38,745 nt of DNA from Exilispira sp. (lineage in GTDB: Bacteria > Spirochaetota > JAAYUW01), in NCBI GenBank assembly GCA_012517545.1, contig JAAYUW010000005.1, positions 1 through 38,745 of the forward strand, read 5' to 3'. The notes under the pieces were generated by a model, which made no database searches, was not told where the DNA came from, and saw only the letters and a list, made by a program, of their open reading frames with translations. The stretch's first letter is position 1. Each line of letters opens with the position of its first letter. Of the stretch, positions 30,628-38,745 are shown piece by piece. The position numbers and the translations under genes are program-made.

Positions 30628-32175
30628 ATGATAAAAAATGCAGTTGGAAGATATATCCCTGCAAGTATAAAGGGCTATGGCAATCTTACTCCCTTTGCAG
30701 GAAGTGATGCAATTTACCCTGAAATAAAGCCAAAAGCTTCAGGAATAATAAAAAGAAAATCAAAAGATCAAAATAAAATCCTTCCTACTTTAGTTGATGC
30801 AATAAAAGCTACCGGATTAAAAGATGGGATGACCATCTCATTTCATCATCATTTTAGAAATGGTGATATGGTAGTAAATCAGGTTATGGATGCAATAGCA
30901 TCTTGTGGTATAAAAAATCTAACATTAGCACCTTCTTCACTTACAGAGCCGCATGATTATATTGCTCCATATGTTGAAAATCGAGTTGTTACTAAGATTA
31001 TCACTTCTGGGCTCAGAAAAAAGCTTGGAGATCTTGCATCAAACGGCAAAATAGAGTACCCGGTTCTTTTTCACTCTCATGGAGGAAGAGCAAGAAGGAT
31101 AGAAGAAGGGAGCACTCAGATCGATGTTGCTTTTATTGCAGCTCCTGGTTGTGATTTTCTTGGTAATATAAATGGAACAGATTCATTAACCCCTTGCGGT
31201 TCACTTGGTTATGCTCATGTTGATGCAAGAAATGCTAAATACGTTGTCGCTGTAACAAATGAAATAAAAGGAACTCCTTTAAAGAGGATATCAATCCCCC
31301 ATTACCTCGTGGATTATATCGTCAAAATTGATAATATTGGAGATCCCAAAAAAATAGGAACTGGAGCCACAAGATTGACTACAAATCCTATGGATCTTGT
31401 TCTTGCAAAGATAAGTGCCGATATCATAGCAGCGTCACCTTACTTTAAATCTAACTTTTCCTTTCAAACTGGTTCTGGTGGAGCAGCGCTTGCCACAACA
31501 AGATTTTTGAAAGAACATATGATCAAAAGAGGCATAATAGCAGGTTTTGCAACTGGTGGAATAACCAGCTATATGGTAGATCTTTTAAATGATAAACTCC
31601 TGGATTGCCTCTATGATGTTCAATCTTTTGATTTAAATTCTTCATTATCATTAAGAGATAACCGTAATCATATAGAAATGGATTCTTCCTTCTATGCAAA
31701 CCCTCTCAATGCAGGACCGATAGTCAATTATCTTGATGTCGTTATACTTTCAGCTCTGGAAATAGATACCAAATTCAATGTAAATGTTGTCACAGGTTCA
31801 AATGGTATAATTAGAGAAGCTTCTGGTGGACACTGTGATACAGCTTATGGTGCAAAACTTTCTATCGTTATAGCTCCATCTTTTAGAAGTAGATTACCAA
31901 TAATTGTGGATGATGTTACAACAGTTGTCACACCTGGTGAAGATGTTGATATAGTTGTTACTGAAAGAGGTATTGCTGTGAATCCAGCTAGAAAAGATAT
32001 AGAAAGCTGGATAAAAAATGCAGGATATCCTGTATACGATATCAATGATCTTAAAAAAAGAATAGAAAACATTACCGGTAAGCCAGAACCAATAAAATTT
32101 TCGGATGAAATAGTTGCACTTATAGAATATCGAGATGGAACAATTATCGATACAATAAGAAAAGTCGAACAATAA
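30628..32175 (+). CDS. citF: Citrate lyase alpha subunit (citrate CoA-transferase)
   Basis: 515 aa; LKDGMTISFHHHFRNGD, FHSHGGRARRIEEG, SFQTGSGGAALATTRFL, TGSNGIIREASGGHCDTAYGAKL, VVTERGIAVNPAR. Confidence 0.96.
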   Translation: MIKNAVGRYIPASIKGYGNLTPFAGSDAIYPEIKPKASGIIKRKSKDQNKILPTLVDAIKATGLKDGMTISFHHHFRNGDMVVNQVMDAIASCGIKNLTLAPSSLTEPHDYIAPYVENRVVTKIITSGLRKKLGDLASNGKIEYPVLFHSHGGRARRIEEGSTQIDVAFIAAPGCDFLGNINGTDSLTPCGSLGYAHVDARNAKYVVAVTNEIKGTPLKRISIPHYLVDYIVKIDNIGDPKKIGTGATRLTTNPMDLVLAKISADIIAASPYFKSNFSFQTGSGGAALATTRFLKEHMIKRGIIAGFATGGITSYMVDLLNDKLLDCLYDVQSFDLNSSLSLRDNRNHIEMDSSFYANPLNAGPIVNYLDVVILSALEIDTKFNVNVVTGSNGIIREASGGHCDTAYGAKLSIVIAPSFRSRLPIIVDDVTTVVTPGEDVDIVVTERGIAVNPARKDIESWIKNAGYPVYDINDLKKRIENITGKPEPIKFSDEIVALIEYRDGTIIDTIRKVEQ

Positions 32176-32433
32176 TAACAATTATCGATATTATAGATAT
32201 AATAAGAAGGTTAGACAGCAATTATACACTCTTCACCTTTTTGTGTGGTTACTACTTCTCTTTTACCATATTTACTCAAAACAAGGGACCAATTTTTTCC
32301 TTATTTACCAATGGCTAATTGCTGAAGAGTTTGATTGTTGAAAATAATAATAAAAGTATTAAATATAGATAATATAAAAGTATTTAAAATATCAATATGT
32401 AGAACTTTTTATGTACAGCTTTTTGGAGCAAAT

Positions 32434-34626
32434 GTGGGTAGACTTGTTGTTAAACTCAGGTATTTAATAATCATCATATACATAGTTGCATCAATTTTTG
32501 CAGTTTCGCAATGGTCCAAAGTTAAGATCTTAAAGGGTTTTAGCAGTTTTCTCCCCGAAGAGATAGGGAGCATAAAAGGACAAAAGCTTCTGGATTCAGC
32601 TTTTGGCAGTTCTGCTTCTGCCATGCTTTTTTTTACCGATGTTGATGATAAAGAAACATACTGGCAAATAATCTCTTATGTAAGATCTTTACCGGAAGTA
32701 AAAAGTGCATTAGGACCAGATCAAGTTGGAATATTTACCATTCCTCAAGGTTTCTTACCAGAAATAGTGAGACAACTTTTTTATCAAGGGAAGGGAATAC
32801 TTGTTACAATTGAATTTAACGGTTCCGAAAGTGACCCAAAAGTTTTAAAATGCATTGGGAACATATATAACTATTTGAAAAGATATCCAGATGTCATTTT
32901 CACAGGATCTTCTGTAATGACCTGGGAAAGCGAATATTCTTTTAGATCCAGTCCATTTCCATGGTACTTTGTCTTATCTATTATCATAATGTTGTTTATA
33001 TTGATATTAAATACAAAGACCTTGATCCCTCCGATTTTATTTTTTATCAGCCTTGCTTCAGCTTATATTATAAATATGGGAACAAATGTTTTCTTAGGTT
33101 CAATCTCCTACCTTACAAATGCTCTGGCTGGTGCACTTCAGTTTGGTGTTTCTATGGATTATGCCTTATTTTTATTTCACCGATTTGAAGAAGAAAAAAC
33201 AAAAAGTACAAATTCAAAGGAAGCCATGGCAAATGCCATAAATAAAACCTTCTCAGCGATACTTGGTTCTTCTTTAACTACTTTGATTGGATTTTTAGCG
33301 ATAACAATAATGACCTTAAAAATAGGTCTTGATCTTGGACTGGTTATAGCTAAGGGAGTTTTCTTTACACTTATAGCATCAGTTACCCTTCTCCCTTCTC
33401 TTATTCTTATATTAGAAAAGCTTATAAATAAAACAAATTTTTACGATTTTTCTTTTTTAAATTTTAAACCTATAAAGACTATCAATGATAAGTTTAAATT
33501 CTTATTTTTTCCAGAGTCTAAAAATTCAAAAGATAAATCAGATTCAAAAAATTCCTTTTTAGGACTTGTTTTCTCATCAAAAAATAGACTTGTTATCATA
33601 GGTATTATACTTATTATACTTATGCCACTTATCATCTATAATGGCTTAAATATTCCTGTATCTTATAGGCTTGATGACACTATGCCATCTAATCTTGAGT
33701 CATATCAATCTTTGCAAAAGATTATGGACCTGGCAAAAACTGGAGATCTTATAAATGTAGTCATTCCTGTTCCATCATTTGAAAGATTCAGCCGATTTAA
33801 TCTTCAAAGAGCCGTGGATGAACTTAAAAAAATTGATGGTATTTCACTTGTTGCTTCTTTAAACGATTATGGACATCCTTCAGTACCGATACAGTTCTTT
33901 CAACAAGCAAATATTGAGACATTCTATAAAAATGGGTATATGAAGATCTATTTGAAAACTTTATACCCTCCAGGAACCAAGGAATCGGTTTTAATACTTG
34001 ACCAGGCGACAGCCATACTCAGAAAATATTTTACAGAATTTTATTTTGTTGGTCAATCCTCGATGCTTTATGATTTTATAAAAATTGCTCAGGTTGATTT
34101 TGCCAGAATAAATATAGCCTCAATGGTATTTATTTTCATAATTCTCTTATTTATTTTTTTCTCTCCGGTTTTTGCAACTGTTCTTCTCCTTATTGTAGAG
34201 TTCTCTGTCATGTTAAATCTGGTTTTTTATAACCTTTTTTCCGGAGAAATTTCATTTATCGCCAATATGATTATAGGCTCCATTCAACTTGGCTCCACTA
34301 TTGACTATGCACTTTTATTTGTTACAAGATTCACCGAAGAATATGAAAAAGATAAAAATAAAATTTCAGCTATATCCAGAACTGTATCTGCGACAGCTAA
34401 ACCTATTTTAAATGCTGCTCTCTGTTTATTCTTCGCAACTGTTGGCTTCAATCTCTTTGACCCAACAAAAGTAGTATCCTGTATAGCTGGTCTTATTGGT
34501 AGAGGTGCACTTATAAGCTTTATAGTTGTAATCATATTTATGCCATCAATAGTTTATTTCCTCACAAATATTTTGCATATGGCTGATAACAGAAAAAGAA
34601 GAGTTATAGGGATGTTTTCGAAATAA
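32434..34626 (+). CDS. MMPL/RND-superfamily transporter (HAE3-like)
   Basis: Two repeats of a multi-TM unit with SMDYALFLFHRFEEE and STIDYALLFVTRFTEEYEK. GTG 32434 with GGAG at 32425-32428 preferred over ATG 32335, whose 33 added residues look non-coding. Confidence 0.88.
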   Translation: MGRLVVKLRYLIIIIYIVASIFAVSQWSKVKILKGFSSFLPEEIGSIKGQKLLDSAFGSSASAMLFFTDVDDKETYWQIISYVRSLPEVKSALGPDQVGIFTIPQGFLPEIVRQLFYQGKGILVTIEFNGSESDPKVLKCIGNIYNYLKRYPDVIFTGSSVMTWESEYSFRSSPFPWYFVLSIIIMLFILILNTKTLIPPILFFISLASAYIINMGTNVFLGSISYLTNALAGALQFGVSMDYALFLFHRFEEEKTKSTNSKEAMANAINKTFSAILGSSLTTLIGFLAITIMTLKIGLDLGLVIAKGVFFTLIASVTLLPSLILILEKLINKTNFYDFSFLNFKPIKTINDKFKFLFFPESKNSKDKSDSKNSFLGLVFSSKNRLVIIGIILIILMPLIIYNGLNIPVSYRLDDTMPSNLESYQSLQKIMDLAKTGDLINVVIPVPSFERFSRFNLQRAVDELKKIDGISLVASLNDYGHPSVPIQFFQQANIETFYKNGYMKIYLKTLYPPGTKESVLILDQATAILRKYFTEFYFVGQSSMLYDFIKIAQVDFARINIASMVFIFIILLFIFFSPVFATVLLLIVEFSVMLNLVFYNLFSGEISFIANMIIGSIQLGSTIDYALLFVTRFTEEYEKDKNKISAISRTVSATAKPILNAALCLFFATVGFNLFDPTKVVSCIAGLIGRGALISFIVVIIFMPSIVYFLTNILHMADNRKRRVIGMFSK

Positions 34627-34954
34627 TTTTTATTTTAATGTAACTACAGCCACTTTTATAGAAGTTACCTTTACTCTTTATTCTCTATTCTATACAAAAA
34701 CAAGAACTATAAGGTACAAATTTTTTAAAGTTTTTTTCTCATGTTTTTTTACTATAGAATCTATTTTAATTATAGATTATTTAAAATTTTCTTAAAATTG
34801 AAAAAGATTCTTTTAATTTTTTAATTTTCCTTTATCTTTATCGGGATGTTTGGTTTTTTTTATTTTAGTCTATTATATCTAAGTAATTTTTGTACAAATT
34901 TTCTGTATAATGATGTAAATATATACTTTTTATAAAAGCGAGAAAATCTAAATT

Positions 34955-36400
34955 ATGAAAAAGAAAATATCTATTTTGATTATCGTTATTTTTATTCTCA
35001 CCTTTTCATCTTTATTATTTGCTCAAAGTTCGACAAATGTTATTAAAAACGAAACAATATATGTATATTTAAACAACAAGGGCCAACCCACATATATTAA
35101 GATAGTCTATGCCTTTAAAAATATTATAGGTAAAACTGTATCATTTTTAAATAAATTTTCTCTTACAAATTTTAAAATTGAAGATGGTATAGAGAAGCTC
35201 TCTCAAAATAGAGAGAAAGTTGATATAATAAGTAAAGAAAAAATCTGCTACTTTTCAGTTGAGCCCAGGCTAAATGAAATAAAACTACCTATTTCTTTTA
35301 ATATTACCTATATTTTCAACGGAAAAGAATCGACACCATCTCAGTTTATGAACAAAAACGGAACATTGGAGATAAAGATATCAGCTACCAATAACTATCT
35401 TGTAAAAGATAAGATTGAATATAAATCTTTTCCAGATAATGAAACAGTAAGTGAACAGATAGACCTTTTACTTCCTTATATGATACTTATAACAAGCGAT
35501 TTTAAAAGTACCATGTTCAATGATGTGGAAGTTCCAGCTGGCATAAAAGTATTTAAAGGAGAAAATTATTCACTTACTGTGCCACTTTTCCCCTATCCTT
35601 CAGCCAGCACTTCAATCATTTTTTCTGGAACAATCTCTGAAATTCCCACTTTTTATATATCTGCACAACTTATAGCATTTTCCTTGCCTGATCTTTTAGG
35701 ACAAAATTACGAACAGATAAATCAAATGGTTGTAACTAACTTTAATAACTATCTTTCAATAAAAAACAGCATAATACAGATTCTCGATATGGAAAGAGAT
35801 GTTGTCAAAACGATTCAAGAATTTCAAGCTGGCCTTAACAAGAGTATTCCAGCTATACTTCAGGCTCAGGATCTATTGAACAATTATATAAAAAGCCTTG
35901 AAGCAGTCATTAAGATGAATAATCTCCTCTACTCAATACTTTATGATATGAAAAATGTTCTTGGATTTGATGAAACCAGTATTACATATGTAAAACAGTT
36001 TATAGAGTTTAACAATCAACTAATCCAGGTTGTCCTGAGTGGAGGCGAGTATGAGCAGACAACTATCCCTGGTTTATACAACTTTCCTGATTATGTTGTT
36101 CAGGCGCAGGATCTTTCAAGAATAATAGATTCAGAGTTAAATGTTTTTTTAAATGGATTGGAAAAAGTGGATATGATGATAACCAGTGTTAGAAAGATTC
36201 TGGAAACATATGAAACTCAGACAATAGATTTTATAAACATTTTTAGAAGAGATTATGTCAAATATACAAGAGTTATAGAACTTTCAACATTTGCAGCAAA
36301 GGATTACTCCCTCATTCTTGATAAGAATAGTATTCCTAAAGATGCAACCATAGAACAAAATTATTCATTTTTCTACAAGATCGATTTTCAGAAAGACTAA
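34955..36400 (+). CDS. Secreted protein resembling the ectodomain of Firmicutes MMPL-partner / YhgE-like proteins
   Basis: 481 aa; signal peptide; NETIYVYLNNKGQPTYIKIVYAFKN and LPISFNITYIFNGKESTPSQFMNKNGTLEIKISATNN match patterns recalled from such proteins; C-terminal helical half. Directly downstream of the MMPL gene. Confidence 0.65.
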   Translation: MKKKISILIIVIFILTFSSLLFAQSSTNVIKNETIYVYLNNKGQPTYIKIVYAFKNIIGKTVSFLNKFSLTNFKIEDGIEKLSQNREKVDIISKEKICYFSVEPRLNEIKLPISFNITYIFNGKESTPSQFMNKNGTLEIKISATNNYLVKDKIEYKSFPDNETVSEQIDLLLPYMILITSDFKSTMFNDVEVPAGIKVFKGENYSLTVPLFPYPSASTSIIFSGTISEIPTFYISAQLIAFSLPDLLGQNYEQINQMVVTNFNNYLSIKNSIIQILDMERDVVKTIQEFQAGLNKSIPAILQAQDLLNNYIKSLEAVIKMNNLLYSILYDMKNVLGFDETSITYVKQFIEFNNQLIQVVLSGGEYEQTTIPGLYNFPDYVVQAQDLSRIIDSELNVFLNGLEKVDMMITSVRKILETYETQTIDFINIFRRDYVKYTRVIELSTFAAKDYSLILDKNSIPKDATIEQNYSFFYKIDFQKD

Positions 36401-36458
36401 CTTAAATTTTTCAGTTTTTTTTGTAGATAATTTTTGCTTATTAAGGATTTTATATCTA

Positions 36459-37637
36459 ATGAACAAAATAGATGTGTTGAAATTTGGTGGTTCATCTCTT
36501 GCAACAAAAGAAAATATTAAAAATATTGCTCAAGAGATCAAAAGCCTCTATCTGAAGACAAGAAAAGTGGTTGTAGTGGTTTCTGCTATGGGAAAAACAA
36601 CCAATGATTTGCTAAATCTTGCATACAGCATTTCTGCTAATCCTCTTGAAAGAGAAGTAGACATGATACTTACAACCGGGGAAAGGATATCTATGGCTCT
36701 TATGGCTATAGCTCTAAATGATCTTGGGATACCAGCAGTTTCATTTACCGGTTCTCAAGCTGGAATAATAACAAACAACTCTCATATGAAAGCTAAAATA
36801 GAAGAGATAAGACCTTATAGAATAGTAGAAGAGCTTGAGAAAGATAAAGTTGTTATAGTAGCCGGTTTTCAAGGAGTCTCACGAGAGAAAAATATAACCT
36901 CATTGGGAAGAGGTGGATCAGACCTCACAGCTCTGGCTTTATCAGCATCATTAAAAGCAGAAAATTGTTATATATGTACAGATGTAGACGGTATATACCC
37001 TGTTAACCCCAGGATTATTAATGAAGCAAAACCATTTAAAAGACTACCCCACAAGATAGCTTATTTTATGGCCAAAACAGGTGCTAAAGTTATGCATGAT
37101 AGAGCCTGCTCTCTTGCTTTAAATTACAATATATCATATACTGTGCGATCTTCATTTAATACGAACGGAGGGACAATGGTTGGTGACTTCAATGAAGAAA
37201 TAAAAGAAAATCCAGCAATATATTCTATAAATTTTTTATCAAATTTACATATGATTAAAACTACCAATGATAATATAAAAACAATTCTAAACAGTCTGTC
37301 AGTTAAAGATATAAATATTCATAGTTTGATTTTCAATGATGGAAATTATAACATTTTCTTTAAGGAAGAAGAATTCAACAAATGTAAAGAATATTATAGT
37401 TTTGAACAAGGAACATATGTTATTTTTTATATTATTTCAGCAGGATTCAATGATTTTTCAGGTTCTTTTGCAAAACTTTATGATAACCTGTATTCTTTTG
37501 GGATAAAACCGTATCATGTCGAAGCCAATACATTCCTTGATTCTATATTTTACAAACAGGAGTTTGTGCCTGAAGAAATGCTTGTTAAAATTGTCGATAT
37601 TTTAAGAAAAGAATATAAGATTTTAAATTTAGGATAA
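36459..37637 (+). CDS. lysC: Aspartate kinase (monofunctional) with divergent C-terminal regulatory region
   Basis: 392 aa; VLKFGGSSLATKENI, VVSAMGKTTNDLL, TTGERISMALMA, LGRGGSDLTALALSASLKAENCYICTDVDGIYPVNPRII, KTGAKVMHDRA. Confidence 0.9.
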   Translation: MNKIDVLKFGGSSLATKENIKNIAQEIKSLYLKTRKVVVVVSAMGKTTNDLLNLAYSISANPLEREVDMILTTGERISMALMAIALNDLGIPAVSFTGSQAGIITNNSHMKAKIEEIRPYRIVEELEKDKVVIVAGFQGVSREKNITSLGRGGSDLTALALSASLKAENCYICTDVDGIYPVNPRIINEAKPFKRLPHKIAYFMAKTGAKVMHDRACSLALNYNISYTVRSSFNTNGGTMVGDFNEEIKENPAIYSINFLSNLHMIKTTNDNIKTILNSLSVKDINIHSLIFNDGNYNIFFKEEEFNKCKEYYSFEQGTYVIFYIISAGFNDFSGSFAKLYDNLYSFGIKPYHVEANTFLDSIFYKQEFVPEEMLVKIVDILRKEYKILNLG

Positions 37638-37721
37638 AATGTGTTATTTTCATATAATGGAAAAAATAATTTTATTGATCAACCGCTTTTATTTTGCGAG
37701 TAAGGAAGCAATAAAGCTTTA

Positions 37722-38618
37722 TTAGTCTATAAATAATAATAAAGATAAATATTCAACTTCATTATCACTGCGCCTACCTTTTAAAAGGTAGCCAATAGCA
37801 GATTTTATATCATCATAAGTAATATAAGCGACATCAACTGAAAGGTAGCGCATACTTGAATATAAATTTAAAGTTTTAATAGTAAAAGAAATTTTTTGAC
37901 AAACAAAATAGAGAGTGGAAATTTCTTTAGAAACATCGTAATTTTCATCTTTAGTTTCGTTTCGCATTTTATTTTCGATATATTCCATGACTTTATCATT
38001 ATGCATGTAAAAAAGAAATAATCTTAAACTAATAAATTCATTTAGCGATTGTTTTAAAAACAAAAACATACATTTTGAATTTGAGTCAAAAAATTCCTGA
38101 AATAATAATCGATAAACTTTTAATTGATTTGAATATTCCACATTGTTGTTTATTGTATCAATCATATTTTTCAAGTTATCGAGAATCTTTGTTAGAATAA
38201 AAGAATCTATATAGTTAATGTAAAAATTTCCAGCATAGCTTTTGTTTGCATATGAATACAGATGCAGTAAAATTTGAGAATAATCCTGTGATATTGGTTC
38301 TAAAATAAAAAGATAATCCACTGGCAAAATAGCAAAATTGTCCTGTAAATATCGTTTATCTACCTCTGCCAATGTTTGAAGCTGAATATTTGTTAGCTTA
38401 AGTTCATCAAGCCATGGATTATTTCTTATAATATTTCTTACATTTAAAAAAGATGGAATATTTCCACTTTTTGATGGAAGGACCAAAATGCCATAGGAGT
38501 ATTGACTTTTTCGAATCATGTTCGAAGACCGCAAGCTGTTTCCACTAACAATTAGAGACAAAAGAAAGATAAAGCAAAGAAAGATCGAAAAGATTAATGC
38601 CTTTTTAAGTCTTTTCAT
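37722..38618 (-). CDS. Hypothetical exported protein
   Basis: 299 aa (TTG 38621 or ATG 38618 start); N-terminal signal/TM, then helical sequence; no family recognised. Starts 4-7 bp after the upstream stop codon. Confidence 0.65.
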   Translation of the reverse strand: MKRLKKALIFSIFLCFIFLLSLIVSGNSLRSSNMIRKSQYSYGILVLPSKSGNIPSFLNVRNIIRNNPWLDELKLTNIQLQTLAEVDKRYLQDNFAILPVDYLFILEPISQDYSQILLHLYSYANKSYAGNFYINYIDSFILTKILDNLKNMIDTINNNVEYSNQLKVYRLLFQEFFDSNSKCMFLFLKQSLNEFISLRLFLFYMHNDKVMEYIENKMRNETKDENYDVSKEISTLYFVCQKISFTIKTLNLYSSMRYLSVDVAYITYDDIKSAIGYLLKGRRSDNEVEYLSLLLFID

Positions 38619-38622
38619 CAAG

Positions 38623-38745
38623 TCATTTCCCTGTAAACTTTAAACCTTTTTGCTGAAGTTTTAAGAAAAGATTGACATCAAATCTGTACATATTTTTCTT
38701 TTTCTCTTCGTAAACTTTAAATGCAATCTGCAAAATATCATCTAT
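38623..38745 (-). CDS. C-terminal fragment of an unidentified CDS truncated by the window edge
   Basis: Open minus-strand frame IDDILQIAFKVYEEKKKNMYRFDVNLFLKLQQKGLKFTGK*, stop at 38623-38625. Confidence 0.5.
   Translation of the reverse strand: MDDILQIAFKVYEEKKKNMYRFDVNLFLKLQQKGLKFTGK

Noticed and set aside
32335-32433. N-terminal extension of the MMPL ORF from ATG 32335
   Set aside because: No SD at 32335; the GTG at 32434 has GGAG at good spacing and is followed directly by the first TM segment.
36401-36458. Lysine riboswitch before aspartate kinase
   Set aside because: The intergenic gap is only 58 bp, too short for a lysine riboswitch.

Overview
AT-rich bacterial chromosomal segment, mostly housekeeping and envelope genes. 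No tRNA, rRNA, CRISPR array, transposase or phage gene was recognised. Order: 3' end of an unidentified CDS; DUF2207-like membrane protein; a gene-poor 1.4 kb stretch with two apparently decayed reading frames; guaB; guaA; RsmF-like rRNA m5C methyltransferase; GHMP (galactokinase-like) kinase; a 14-bp tandem repeat; class II aldolase; ppdK (minus); a lipoprotein resembling permuted papain-like (YiiX/YaeF) peptidases; orphan secreted proteins; FecR-domain protein (minus); DUF72 protein; a two-gene coiled-coil/TPR operon (minus); a chemotaxis operon mcp-cheA-cheX-cheW (minus); citrate lyase citD-citE-citF; an MMPL-family transporter followed by a secreted protein resembling the ectodomains of Firmicutes MMPL-partner/YhgE-like proteins; aspartate kinase; another orphan exported protein; and the 3' end of a final minus-strand CDS. 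The most notable structure not explained by genes is a dispersed intergenic repeat family built on GACTTT-type words (GGACTTTnGACTTTnGACTATTGTA). I found at least eight loci, each oriented the same way as the next downstream gene. One copy supplies the stop codon of the rsmF-like gene and runs into the 5' end of the galK ORF. I could not run any search, so family names come from motif recognition only.
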